Of a stretch of DNA of 64,000 nt, positions 1-7,612 are shown in pieces. Position 1 is the first letter of the stretch. Each line of letters begins with the position of its first letter. The translations under genes were made by a program, and so were the position numbers. The DNA lies in assembly GCA_051252455.1 (NCBI GenBank), contig JBPOFM010000005.1, forward strand, positions 1-64,000. Reading direction: 5' to 3'. Source of the DNA: JBPOFM01 sp051252455. Lineage in GTDB: Bacteria > Bacteroidota > Bacteroidia > Flavobacteriales > Flavobacteriaceae. A model generated the notes under the pieces. The model saw nothing but the letters and a program-made list of their open reading frames with translations, was not told the origin of the DNA and made no database searches.

Positions 1-83
1 TTGTTTTGGTGAACTTTAAAGATACGAGACTCGCTGCTTTTTCATGGATGCTATAATTAATTGCTTTGGCAAGTGCTTATTTA

Positions 84-185
84 GAAAATTCCTTCGGAAT
101 TTTCTCGCGTTCGTTTTTGTTTACTAAATTAGTTGCTCAAACACGCAACGACCCATACACAAAAACGTTGTGCATAATACCAACA
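84..185 (+). repeat. 3' half of an attC-like inverted-repeat element (element 0)
   Basis: An inner hairpin GAAAATTCC-TTC-GGAATTTTC lies at 84-104. A 3' arm follows, running GCAACGACCCATACACA and ending in GTTGTGC at 167-173. This 3' arm is almost identical to that of the next element (1270-1300). The matching 5' arm (GCACAAC...) is not visible and may lie left of the window. By analogy with integron attC sites the cassette boundary would fall within GTT at 167. The first gene starts about 40 nt after it. Confidence 0.55.
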
Positions 186-214
186 AAATTTCCCCGTTAT
201 AAAAATAAAAATCT

Positions 215-1156
215 ATGAAAAATCTAACCTTTATCTTATTAATCGCAATTACATTTAGTTCTTGTTCATCTGACAATGAACCTTCTATCCAAAATTCAAA
301 TTCATTGGATTTTACCGAAGTAATGTCTTATCAAGTTGATACTTTGGATATGGATATAATCAGTGATGTTAGCACAAATTCTTTATTCATAACTTCTTCA
401 AATGAAGATGTTTGGCCTGAACAATTTGAAAGAGTTATAAAATATAATTTGTCAAACTCTACTCAATCTGAAATAATCCACGATGATGATACTGAAAGCA
501 GACAAATTGAAATTGTAAACAATACAATTTATTCATTCTCATATATAAGTACCATTAAATATGATTTAAACCTTTCAAATATAAATGATATAAATTATTA
601 TAGTGGGTTAAGTTACTCAAAAGCAACAAAGTATAATAACGACATAATCATACTCTCTGGAGAAAGGTGTCATGATTGTACAGATATGCCTTTAAAACTT
701 TTTGACACAAATAGTGAGACTTTTAATGAGTTATCTGTTTTCCCTAATGGCATTAGAATGCATGCTGATGGTTCAGTACTTAACGATAAGCTTTATATGT
801 TTGGTGGTACTGACTTAACAACTATTTATAACGAATTAAACATTTACGATATAACAAATGATATTTGGAGTCAAGAAACTCTTCCTTATGGAATTTATGA
901 ATCATTTACCTCAATATATAATGATACAATATTTGTTGGAGGAAATAAGGAGTCTGATAATAGCAGTGCATTTATAGGAATCTATGATACAACTACCAAT
1001 TTATATAGTGAATTAACTACGTCACTGAATTTAGATAATATCACCATAAGAGGGATAACTATTTTAAACGATGAAATCTTTGTAGCTTATATTGATTTGG
1101 TATCACCTATGCCTGATTTAATGACCGTAAAAGTTGTAAAAGCCTCACTACTTTAA
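215..1156 (+). CDS. Kelch-like beta-propeller lipoprotein (cassette gene)
   Basis: 313 aa. The N-terminus is a type II signal peptide with lipobox FSSC (residues 14-17), followed by an acidic, Ser/Asn-rich linker, so it should be a surface or periplasmic lipoprotein. The body has repeated beta-rich blades with kelch-like signatures, for example LYMFGGTDL near residue 192 followed by NIYD, and a second FVGGNK segment, which suggests a propeller. A CHDC pair sits near residue 150. It is bounded on both sides by GTTGTGC-type inverted repeats, so it may be a mobile cassette. No catalytic residues are recognisable. Kelch-type lipoproteins usually mediate binding, but the ligand here is unknown. 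Confidence 0.75.
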   Translation: MKNLTFILLIAITFSSCSSDNEPSIQNSNSLDFTEVMSYQVDTLDMDIISDVSTNSLFITSSNEDVWPEQFERVIKYNLSNSTQSEIIHDDDTESRQIEIVNNTIYSFSYISTIKYDLNLSNINDINYYSGLSYSKATKYNNDIIILSGERCHDCTDMPLKLFDTNSETFNELSVFPNGIRMHADGSVLNDKLYMFGGTDLTTIYNELNIYDITNDIWSQETLPYGIYESFTSIYNDTIFVGGNKESDNSSAFIGIYDTTTNLYSELTTSLNLDNITIRGITILNDEIFVAYIDLVSPMPDLMTVKVVKASLL

Positions 1157-1168
1157 TAAAAGTACTAT

Positions 1169-1297
1169 GCACAACAATGTGTATAGCTCATTGCGGCTGA
1201 ATTCCTAATCGGAATTCATTGCAATTTGCTATCTTTCGGTTACGGCAGAAAATCATAGCTGATTTTCCGCAACGAGCCATACACAAACACGTTGTGC
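1169..1297 (+). repeat. attC-like imperfect inverted repeat (element 1)
   Basis: The 5' arm begins GCACAAC (1169-1175) and continues TGTGTATAGCTCATTGCGG. The 3' arm CCGCAACGAGCCATACACA ends GTTGTGC (1291-1297). The arms pair over about 30 positions with an asymmetric unpaired patch just inside the terminal heptamers, as in attC sites, where R and L boxes are separated by a spacer. The loop holds two further perfect hairpins: GAATTCC/GGAATTC and GAAAATC/GATTTTC. It lies between the stop of one short gene and the start of the next. Confidence 0.6.
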
Positions 1298-1302
1298 ATA
1301 AT

Positions 1303-1782
1303 ATGAAAAAAATGAAATTCTTACTTATTACAGTGTTATTAATTGGACTAACAACAAGTGCACAGGAATTAACTTGTGCGGATTTTAAAGTTGGAACTTT
1401 CTTCATTCCTACGAGTGATGAAATGAAAAAATATACAGTCACCACGAACGACACAATAAATGAATGGACAGCCGAAAGAGACCTTTCGATTAACAGATAT
1501 ATTGTTGTTCGAGAAAAAAACACTCAAACCGAATGGAAAAACGGAATTGATAATGATATTCCCGAATATGAAATACTTGAATGGATTGACGACTGTACCT
1601 ACCGATTAACTTACGACGAATCAAAAGCGGAATTGGATGACGGAAAAAAATGGGTAAATGAAAATAATGGAATTGTTGTTTCTAAAGTTAAAATTGAAGG
1701 AAAATGTATGTTTTATGATGCAACAATGACAACAAACGAAGGCCAAAAAATTTCACAAGAAGGAATAATTTGCGTGGAATAA
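1303..1782 (+). CDS. Small secreted protein of unknown function (cassette gene)
   Basis: 159 aa from the ATG at 1303, only 5 nt after the GTTGTGC end of the preceding repeat. An upstream in-frame ATG at 1219 lies inside the repeat and is rejected. The signal peptide is hydrophobic (residues 4-18) and ends SAQE. The mature domain starts LTCADFKVGTF and carries conserved Cys pairs (DDCTYRL, EGKCMFY, IICVE). It is clearly related to the protein encoded at 30682-31122: both share LTCxDFxxGTF, EWxxxC(T/S)Y, VKIEGxC and a C-terminal IC. This is a family I cannot name. Export to the periplasm or surface is likely; function is unknown. Confidence 0.75.
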   Translation: MKKMKFLLITVLLIGLTTSAQELTCADFKVGTFFIPTSDEMKKYTVTTNDTINEWTAERDLSINRYIVVREKNTQTEWKNGIDNDIPEYEILEWIDDCTYRLTYDESKAELDDGKKWVNENNGIVVSKVKIEGKCMFYDATMTTNEGQKISQEGIICVE

Positions 1783-1789
1783 ATTCTAT

Positions 1790-1920
1790 GCACAACACCG
1801 TATATAAGCTATGGCTTGGTCAGTCCACACTTTGAAAATCCTACGGATTTCATAAAGCCAGTTTTATCAGGAAAGCTCTGTGACGAGACACGCCATAGCC
1901 AATACACAACAACATTGTGC
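1790..1920 (+). repeat. attC-like imperfect inverted repeat (element 2)
   Basis: The 5' arm begins GCACAAC (1790-1796), then TATATAAGCTATGGC. The 3' arm GCCATAGCCAATACACAA ends ATTGTGC (1914-1920), one change from GTTGTGC. The loop again contains a GAAAATCC/GGATTTC hairpin. It follows the stop codon of the 159-aa gene by 7 nt and precedes the next gene by 23 nt, the same layout as element 1. Confidence 0.55.
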
Positions 1921-1943
1921 AACATTGAAAAAAACATCGAATA

Positions 1944-2183
1944 TTGAAATTTAAAATCGGATTGTCATTATTTTTTATCGGAGCATTTTTCTTTTTTTGG
2001 TTTTTAGGACCAATAATTACCAATAAGCTAAAAATCGGACTTCAAAAAAGAAACCCGAAATTGGTTGAGAAATCATCTGGAATTTTCAAATTCTATAATT
2101 ATTTCCTCAAAGCCTTTTCAATATTTTGCCTAATATATATTATTCTGATTTGGACAGGTTTTGTGACAATCCCAAATGAATAA
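1944..2183 (+). CDS. Small two-helix membrane protein (cassette gene)
   Basis: 79 aa starting at a TTG codon 23 nt after the end of the second inverted repeat; no in-frame ATG is available nearby. Two hydrophobic segments (about residues 5-26 and 52-72) flank a basic, cytoplasmic-looking linker (KLKIGLQKRNPK), so it is probably a two-pass inner-membrane protein with both ends on the same side. It overlaps the next gene by 8 nt, so the two are probably translated together and would travel in one cassette. I do not recognise the family. Confidence 0.5.
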   Translation: MKFKIGLSLFFIGAFFFFWFLGPIITNKLKIGLQKRNPKLVEKSSGIFKFYNYFLKAFSIFCLIYIILIWTGFVTIPNE

Positions 2184-2505
2184 CAAATGTAATAATATGG
2201 AAATTAAATATTGTTGGAGATGCAAAATGGAAATTCCAATGTTGGACAAAAACGAATTCGCAATCGCTTCTAAATTATATTCCGAGGGATTTAAAATTGC
2301 AAAAGCGAACAGACAAGAAAGATTTAAAAATTTGTTGGATTATTATAAAAATTTGTCTGGATTTGACGAAACTGAACCAAATGCAATAATGCACCATTCA
2401 CTCGACCAAATTGGGCCTGATTGTGAAAATTGCAGAAAACCATATCGAACACCAAAAGCAAAATTATGTGCGGAATGTGGAAATAAAAGAAAAATTGATG
2501 AATAA
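2176..2505 (+). CDS. Small cysteine-rich zinc-ribbon-like protein (cassette gene)
   Basis: 109 aa, overlapping the preceding gene by 8 nt. An alternative ATG at 2197 would shorten it by 7 residues. An N-terminal CWRC pair and two C-terminal pairs (CENC and CAEC) suggest one or two zinc knuckles. The middle (residues 25-60) is charged and helical. There is no signal peptide, so it is cytoplasmic. Its stop at 2505 lies 7 nt before the third inverted repeat. Pairing with a two-pass membrane protein invites comparison with two-component accessory modules, but nothing in the sequence establishes this. Confidence 0.55.
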   Translation: MNNKCNNMEIKYCWRCKMEIPMLDKNEFAIASKLYSEGFKIAKANRQERFKNLLDYYKNLSGFDETEPNAIMHHSLDQIGPDCENCRKPYRTPKAKLCAECGNKRKIDE

Positions 2506-2512
2506 CAACGTT

Positions 2513-2655
2513 GCACAACACCGCGTATAAGCCATTGCTTGGCCATCGCTCATCCGGAAAATTCTTGGGAGTTTTCCAGCGCAGTTTTGTACATTTAATG
2601 GTTTGTACCAAAACACGCCACATCTCATATATATCAACCGTGGGCACCAAACCAA
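2513..2655 (+). repeat. Degenerate attC-like element (element 3)
   Basis: The 5' arm is intact: GCACAAC (2513-2519), then CCGCGTATAAGCCATTGC. It is followed by a GGAAAA/TTTTCC hairpin and a second small hairpin (TTTTGTAC/GTACCAAAA). The 3' side retains only ACGCCAC and a weak CGTGGGC near 2640-2645 where GTTGTGC would be expected. This looks like the decayed distal end of the array. Confidence 0.4.
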
Positions 2656-2669
2656 AAAAAACAAAACTT

Positions 2670-3326
2670 ATGAAATTCAAATTGATAAGAAAAAGCACAC
2701 AAAATTCAGTATATATTTCAATCATCTCTTTAGGCATCTTATGTTTTTCTTGCAAGGAGTCGCCTAACGCTTCAATAAGCACAGAAAGTGATCTAATAAT
2801 GAAAATTAATGCCGTTCAAGAACAAGTGATGGCACAAGGTAATATGACAGAAGAAGAGGAACAGGCTTTATTGAGTTTATGTAGCATCGTATCGCATGAT
2901 GACGGTATGGCAATTTATACTAGTGACGATAGCATACTACTAAAAGATGTAGAAATTGCCCCAGTGTATAATGGTTGTGAAGATCTCTCTATGGAAGCAA
3001 CAAGAGCATGTTTTAATAATAAAGTATCCACATTTATAAAGCGTGAGTTTAACTCGAGTGTATCTAAAGATTTAAATCTTTCAGAACCAAAACAGGTAGA
3101 GGCATTTTTTATTATCGACGAAAACGGCAATCTCACTGGCATGAAAGTTAGAGATTCAGAAGTAACCATTCAAGCAGAAATCTTAAGAGTGTTTAGAAAA
3201 ATGCCTGTCATGAAACCTGCTACTCACCATGGCGAAAGTGTTTCCGTATTATGTTCCCTCATTGTAACGTATGGAAATGAAATCGAAGTCGATATAGTTT
3301 ACATTCCTGAAAGACCAAATGATTAA
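2670..3326 (+). CDS. Lipoprotein with TonB C-terminal-like domain
   Basis: 218 aa from the ATG at 2670; the longer reading from 2511 runs through the inverted repeat and is rejected. A signal peptide ends at lipobox CFSC (about residue 28). Residues 95-210 resemble the TonB C-terminal fold used by many Bacteroidota 'energy transducer TonB' proteins: APVYNGCED, ACFNNKVSTFI, then VEAFFIIDENGNLTGMKV and a final beta strand. It lacks the TonB transmembrane anchor and proline-rich linker, so it is probably not a functional TonB but an envelope protein with that fold. There is no partner ExbB/ExbD nearby. Confidence 0.65.
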   Translation: MKFKLIRKSTQNSVYISIISLGILCFSCKESPNASISTESDLIMKINAVQEQVMAQGNMTEEEEQALLSLCSIVSHDDGMAIYTSDDSILLKDVEIAPVYNGCEDLSMEATRACFNNKVSTFIKREFNSSVSKDLNLSEPKQVEAFFIIDENGNLTGMKVRDSEVTIQAEILRVFRKMPVMKPATHHGESVSVLCSLIVTYGNEIEVDIVYIPERPND

Positions 3327-3395
3327 AAGTTGAATCCCTAATTATAGCAGACTAAAAAAGCGAGTTGCAAGCACTTATCTGCAATCGCCCCCAAT

Positions 3396-3668
3396 CCACC
3401 AAAAGTATTCCCAGCCCTAACAAAGGTTATCCGTACCCTAACAGTTATACTTTGTCGTCTAACAAAGATTATCTTCTGCCAACACATAGTGATATCATGA
3501 CAACCAACAGTACTTTCATGACAACCAATGGTTATTTCATGTCAAACACTTGTACTTTGTAGCCTAACAGTTGTTATCTGTGGGCTAACAGTTGTTATCT
3601 GTAGTCTAACAGTTGTTATCTGTGGGCTAACAGTTGTTATCTGTAGTCTAACAGTTGTAATGTGTAGT
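3396..3668 (+). repeat. 21-bp minisatellite, 12 exact-length units plus one diverged unit
   Basis: Twelve consecutive 21-bp units run from 3417 to 3668 with no insertion or deletion. The last five are nearly identical (CTAACAGTTGTTATCTGTGGG with ends alternating GGG and AGT, giving a 42-bp higher-order period). The first seven are diverged but in phase. A thirteenth unit (3396-3416) matches at about 13 of 21 positions. Because 21 is a multiple of 3, two frames give short heptapeptide-repeat ORFs, which I regard as by-products. There are no spacers, so it is not a CRISPR array. Confidence 0.85.
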
Positions 3669-3820
3669 CTCGAAAAACGCTTCAAAACCCCAGTAAAACC
3701 TCAAAAACACCCCAAAATACACCTCAAAAAACACAACAAAAAAATCCTCCGCCCAACAACCAATAACCACCAACCAAAAACAGCAACCAACAACTAAAAA
3801 CCAGCAACCAAAAACCACAG
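3669..3820. repeat. A/C-rich, 7-nt periodic low-complexity tract
   Basis: The strand shown is almost devoid of G. From 3753 to 3820 it divides into about ten consecutive blocks of 7 nt (two of 6 nt), such as ccaacaa, ccaataa, ccaccaa, ccaaaaa, ctaaaaa. It continues directly from the 21-bp array, and 21 is three times 7. The following 118 nt (3821-3938) hold a GAAAAC/GTTTTC inverted repeat and the pfkA leader but no clear promoter. Confidence 0.75.
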
Positions 3821-3938
3821 TTATCAGATACTTATTAACGAAAACGTTTGAGTTTTCATAGTACTGTTAAATAAACCGCAATTGAATGATAAATCTAACT
3901 TTAGTTTATTAGTTTTACTTACTCTAACTAAAAAATAC

Positions 3939-4925
3939 ATGTCAAAAAGCATACAAAAAATAGGGGTCATGACCTCTGGAGGTGACTCTCCAGGAATGAA
4001 TGCCGCCATCCGTTCAGTGGTAAGAACATGTGCTTATCACAATATAGAATGCGTGGGGATCTATCGAGGTTATGAAGGTATGATCGAAGGCGATTTCAAA
4101 TCAATGGATGCACGTAGTGTCAAAGGCATCATCAATAAAGGTGGAACGGTTCTCAAATCCGCACGTTCAAAACAATTCCGTACTGCAGAAGGAAGAAAAT
4201 TAGCGCACGATAAGCTTGTAGAAGCCAATATAGATGCCCTAGTCCTTATAGGTGGCGACGGAACGTTCAACGGTGGTCTACTTTTCAACCAAGAATACAA
4301 TTTCCCAGTCATGGGAATCCCTGGAACCATAGATAACGATATTTACGGCACATCACACACCCTTGGTTTTGATACCGCATTAAATACAGTTGTCGATTGC
4401 ATTGACAAAATCAGAGATACCGCAAGTTCACACAATCGCCTCTTCTTTGTAGAAGTAATGGGTCGAGATGTGGGACATATTGCGCTAAATGCAGGTGTTG
4501 GAGCAGGAGCGGAAGAAATCCTTATCCCAGAAGAAGATTTGGGATTAGATCGCTTATTAGAGTCCTTGCATCGCAGTAAACAATCTGGTAAATCATCAAG
4601 TATCGTCGTCGTTGCCGAAGGTGATAAAATAGGAAAAAATGTTTTCGAGCTTAAAGATTATGTAGAAGAAAACATGGACGAATATGATGTTCGAGTTTCG
4701 GTTTTGGGCCACATGCAACGAGGAGGTTCGCCATCCTGTTTTGACCGTGTGCTAGCGAGTCGTATGGGAGTAAAAGCCGTAGAAAGCTTATTGGATGGTA
4801 AAACAAACTATATGGTCGGGCTAATGAACGATGTCATCACCTTAACACCATTGGAACAAGCCGTCAAAGGAAAATCGAAAATAAATAAGGAATTATTAAG
4901 AGTGTCAGACATCATGACAACCTAA
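3939..4925 (+). CDS. pfkA: ATP-dependent 6-phosphofructokinase
   Basis: 328 aa from the ATG at 3939, the usual PfkA length; the upstream ATG at 3882 would add 19 atypical residues. It phosphorylates fructose 6-phosphate to fructose 1,6-bisphosphate in glycolysis. Visible motifs are the ATP-binding GGDSPG (residues 14-19) and GGDGTF (about 105-110), the catalytic TIDNDI with Asp132, the substrate-side MGRDVGHIA near 178, and HMQRGG near 260. The gap gene follows after 54 nt of heptamer-periodic DNA, so the two glycolytic genes are probably co-transcribed. Confidence 0.97.
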   Translation: MSKSIQKIGVMTSGGDSPGMNAAIRSVVRTCAYHNIECVGIYRGYEGMIEGDFKSMDARSVKGIINKGGTVLKSARSKQFRTAEGRKLAHDKLVEANIDALVLIGGDGTFNGGLLFNQEYNFPVMGIPGTIDNDIYGTSHTLGFDTALNTVVDCIDKIRDTASSHNRLFFVEVMGRDVGHIALNAGVGAGAEEILIPEEDLGLDRLLESLHRSKQSGKSSSIVVVAEGDKIGKNVFELKDYVEENMDEYDVRVSVLGHMQRGGSPSCFDRVLASRMGVKAVESLLDGKTNYMVGLMNDVITLTPLEQAVKGKSKINKELLRVSDIMTT

Positions 4926-4979
4926 AAGCCAAGAGCCAAAGGCAAAGAGCCAAAAACAGAAAATTAAAAACAAAAAAAC
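4926..4979 (+). repeat. Heptamer-periodic spacer between pfkA and gap
   Basis: From 4927 the sequence reads as consecutive 7-nt blocks (agccaag, agccaaa, ggcaaag, agccaaa, aacagaa, aattaaa, aacaaaa) up to a few nucleotides before the gap ATG. Only purines plus C are common on this strand. Same period as the tracts at 3753, 14427 and 46045. Confidence 0.7.
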
Positions 4980-5981
4980 ATGTCAAAATTAAAATTAGGA
5001 ATCAACGGATTCGGTAGAATAGGAAGAATTGTATTTAGAGCAACACTTAACAAACCAGGTGTAGATGTCGTAGCAATCAACGATTTGTTGGAAGTGGACC
5101 ATTTAGCCTATTTGTTAGAGTACGATTCAGTTCACGGAAGGTTCCAAGGAAAAATTGAAGTTAAAGATGGCCATTTAGTGGTTGATGGAAAAACCATTCG
5201 TGTCACTGCAGAAAGAGATCCAAAAAACTTGAAGTGGGATGAAGTAGGAGCAGACGTCGTCGCTGATTGTACAGGTATTTTCACCACATTAGAATCTGCA
5301 CAATCTCATATCGATGCAGGAGCGAAGAAAGTAGTGATCTCTGCACCAAGTAAGGATGCACCAATGTTTGTTATGGGAGTTAATCATAAAGAAGCAAAAG
5401 CATCTGACAATATTGTCTCAAATGCATCTTGTACTACGAACTGTTTAGCACCAATGGCTAAAATCGTTGATGACAACTTCGGACTAGAAGAAGGGTTGAT
5501 GACAACTGTTCACGCAACAACGGCAAGTCAATTAACCGTTGACGGACCAACCAAAAAAGATTTCAGAGGTGGAAGAAGTGCTTTATTGAACATCATCCCA
5601 GCATCCACTGGCGCTGCAAAGGCAGTAGGAAAAGTAATTCCAAAGTTGGATGGTATCTTAACAGGAATGGCGTTCCGAGTACCAACTGCTGACGTCTCTG
5701 TTGTAGATTTAACATTTAGAACTAAAAAAGAAACTTCTATTGAAGAGATTAAAAAAGCATTCAAAACAGCAGCTGAAGGCGACTATAAAGGAGTTGTAGG
5801 TTACACTGAAGATTTTGTAGTTTCACAAGATTTCGTAGGTGAGACAAGAACTTGTGTGTTTGATGCAGATTCAGCGATCGAATTGAATTCAAGATTCTTT
5901 AAAATTGTTGGTTGGTATGACAATGAGTTTGCATATTCTACTAAATTAGTTGAGTTAGCACAACACGTACATTCTTTATAA
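4980..5981 (+). CDS. gap: Type I glyceraldehyde-3-phosphate dehydrogenase
   Basis: 333 aa, full length. It oxidises and phosphorylates glyceraldehyde 3-phosphate with NAD. The Rossmann GINGFGRIGR motif (residues 7-16) and the active-site SNASCTTNC with nucleophile Cys151 are intact. HATTASQ with the catalytic His (about 178), the substrate-binding GGRSALLNIIPASTGAAK and the C-terminal WYDNEFAYS are also present. It follows pfkA in the same direction and is closed by the terminator at 5993-6047, so pfkA-gap forms a glycolytic operon. Confidence 0.97.
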   Translation: MSKLKLGINGFGRIGRIVFRATLNKPGVDVVAINDLLEVDHLAYLLEYDSVHGRFQGKIEVKDGHLVVDGKTIRVTAERDPKNLKWDEVGADVVADCTGIFTTLESAQSHIDAGAKKVVISAPSKDAPMFVMGVNHKEAKASDNIVSNASCTTNCLAPMAKIVDDNFGLEEGLMTTVHATTASQLTVDGPTKKDFRGGRSALLNIIPASTGAAKAVGKVIPKLDGILTGMAFRVPTADVSVVDLTFRTKKETSIEEIKKAFKTAAEGDYKGVVGYTEDFVVSQDFVGETRTCVFDADSAIELNSRFFKIVGWYDNEFAYSTKLVELAQHVHSL

Positions 5982-5992
5982 TAAATAATCAC

Positions 5993-6047
5993 ATTCCGCA
6001 TCCGTTTGCCTATATTTATATAGTATCAAATGAATGCGGAATTTTTT
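5993..6047 (+). terminator. Rho-independent terminator after gap
   Basis: Inverted repeat ATTCCGCAT (5993-6001) / ATGCGGAAT (6034-6042), 9 bp, followed by a run of T. The 32-nt loop is long, so the structure is weaker than a classic hairpin, but position and T-run fit. Confidence 0.6.
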
Positions 6048-6059
6048 AGCTAAAAGCAT

Positions 6060-6920
6060 ATGATTTTAATTGTTGATAGTGGTTCTACAAAAGCCGATTG
6101 GATTTCAGTAGATAACAATGGCAAGCGACTTCTTGAGAAAATCAGGACCAAAGGTCTAAACCCTGAAATCCTCAAAGAAAAGAAACTATACAAAATCATT
6201 AGAAATAGTGATGAATTGATGGCGCAAAAACGTGATGTCACACACGTTTTCTTTTATGGAGCTGGCTGTGGAACAGAAAACCCGAAATTGATGCTTAAGA
6301 AAGTGTTGGAAGATATTTTCGTCAATGCTGAAGTTGAGGTCACCGAAGATACAATGGCTGCCGTAAGAGCTTCCTTAAATCATGATGATGAAGCCGCAGT
6401 GGTCTGTATTTTAGGCACAGGCTCTAATTGTAGCTATTATGATGGCACACATTTGCACCAAAAAGTAACCTCTTTAGGATATACCTTGATGGATGATGCC
6501 TCCGGAAATTATTATGGAAAGCAATTGATTCGCGATTACTATTTCAATCACATGCCAGAAGCCATCCGTGTGTCTTTTGCAGAAAAGTTCAACATGGATG
6601 CCGATTATGTAAAATATAATCTATACAAGCAACCAAGTCCTAATGCATATTTAGCAAGCTTTGCAGAATTTATGTTCCTAAATAAAGACTCGGCCTACGT
6701 TCAACACATGATTAAAGAGGGTGTCAGACTGTTTGCAAAAAACATGATTCTTCAATTTAAAAATGAAATAGAAAAAGTGCCTGTTCATTTTGCAGGGTCC
6801 ATTGCCTTTTTCTCGCAAAATGAAATCAGAGAAGTTGGTGAAGAGATGGGGTTTAAGGCTGGCAATTTTGTACGTCGTCCTATTGAAGGATTAGTAGAGT
6901 ATCATACAAGACGATTATAA
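6060..6920 (+). CDS. BadF/BadG/BcrA/BcrD-type ATPase, probable N-acetylglucosamine kinase
   Basis: 286 aa with an ASKHA (actin/hexokinase) fold. The phosphate-1 loop DSGSTKADW lies at residues 6-14, a conserved FYGAGCG at about 66, and the ADP/phosphate-2 segment ILGTGSNCSYYDG at about 119. A DDASGNYYGKQ motif near 145 and an adenosine motif FAGSIAFF near 244 follow. The family includes GlcNAc kinases that phosphorylate the amino sugar released during peptidoglycan turnover. The GH3 N-acetylglucosaminidase fusion elsewhere in this window would be a source of substrate. The exact sugar cannot be read from sequence. Confidence 0.85.
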   Translation: MILIVDSGSTKADWISVDNNGKRLLEKIRTKGLNPEILKEKKLYKIIRNSDELMAQKRDVTHVFFYGAGCGTENPKLMLKKVLEDIFVNAEVEVTEDTMAAVRASLNHDDEAAVVCILGTGSNCSYYDGTHLHQKVTSLGYTLMDDASGNYYGKQLIRDYYFNHMPEAIRVSFAEKFNMDADYVKYNLYKQPSPNAYLASFAEFMFLNKDSAYVQHMIKEGVRLFAKNMILQFKNEIEKVPVHFAGSIAFFSQNEIREVGEEMGFKAGNFVRRPIEGLVEYHTRRL

Positions 6921-7004
6921 TCGATTCGAGTTATTTCTTTTGCGGATAGGGTTATAGTGATGTTTTTTTTGTAACTAATTTAGTAACATTCAAAACACAA
7001 CTTC

Positions 7005-7586
7005 ATGAAAGCGATTATTTTACTCGGAACCCTAAAACTATCAGGTTTATCCAATACAGAAACCTTATCGGAATTTCTAATTGATCATTTCAAAAAGGAA
7101 AAGGTTTCCTGTGAAGTCATCAAACTCATCGAACACAACATCCCTTCTGGAACTTACAGTGATATGGGAAAAGGAGATGATTGGCCAGGCATTCTAAAAA
7201 AAATCCTTAAAGCGGATATCATTATTTTTGCAACTCCAATTTGGTGGAACAATCAATCATCAGAAATGCAACGGGTCATCGAACGTCTTGACGAACTGCA
7301 CGATGAAATCATGGATGGCAAACCTTCAAAACTGAAAGGAAAAGTCGGTGGCATTGTCATCACTGGAGATTCCGATGGTGCGCAACATGTCATTTCAAAT
7401 TTAAGTAACTTCTTCAACGCTGTTGGACTCATGCTACCTCCACATGCGACACTTTCTGTATTGTGGGAAGGTCAGGCCAAAGGCGAGAAGACTACTAAAA
7501 AAGCACTCATAGAAAAATATGAAGAGGATTATTCAGATACCGCTAAAACAATGGTCAGTCAATTGATTGCCTATTCAAAAAAATAA
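7005..7586 (+). CDS. Flavodoxin-fold NAD(P)H-dependent oxidoreductase (FMN reductase family)
   Basis: 193 aa, cytoplasmic. The N-terminal GTLKLSGLSNTETL (residues 8-21) fits the FMN phosphate loop of the flavodoxin-like fold. The IIIFATPIWWNN segment near residue 75 is the typical aromatic flavin-stacking region of NADPH-dependent FMN reductases. Such enzymes reduce flavins, quinones or nitro compounds; the substrate is not predictable. It stands alone between a co-directional kinase and the convergent ridA gene, with 85 nt upstream rich in T. Confidence 0.8.
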   Translation: MKAIILLGTLKLSGLSNTETLSEFLIDHFKKEKVSCEVIKLIEHNIPSGTYSDMGKGDDWPGILKKILKADIIIFATPIWWNNQSSEMQRVIERLDELHDEIMDGKPSKLKGKVGGIVITGDSDGAQHVISNLSNFFNAVGLMLPPHATLSVLWEGQAKGEKTTKKALIEKYEEDYSDTAKTMVSQLIAYSKK

Positions 7587-7612
7587 AGGCATAAGTGTCT
7601 TTTTCTTGACAA

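Noticed and set aside
1188..1523. Minus-strand ORF of 111 aa over the first complete inverted repeat
   Set aside because: It covers the repeat and the antisense of the secreted-protein gene; composition is a by-product, with no signal or domain.
2324..2782. Minus-strand ORFs over the third inverted repeat
   Set aside because: Shadow of the repeat and of the zinc-ribbon gene; no family features, and a long inverted repeat often opens frames.
3417..3668. CRISPR array
   Set aside because: Units are contiguous with no spacers and there are no cas genes.
3365..3797. Two overlapping plus-strand ORFs in the 21-bp array (heptapeptide repeats such as LTVVICG)
   Set aside because: They arise because the unit is a multiple of 3 nt; both have no coherent N-terminus, change frame between units of different age, and run into low-complexity DNA.
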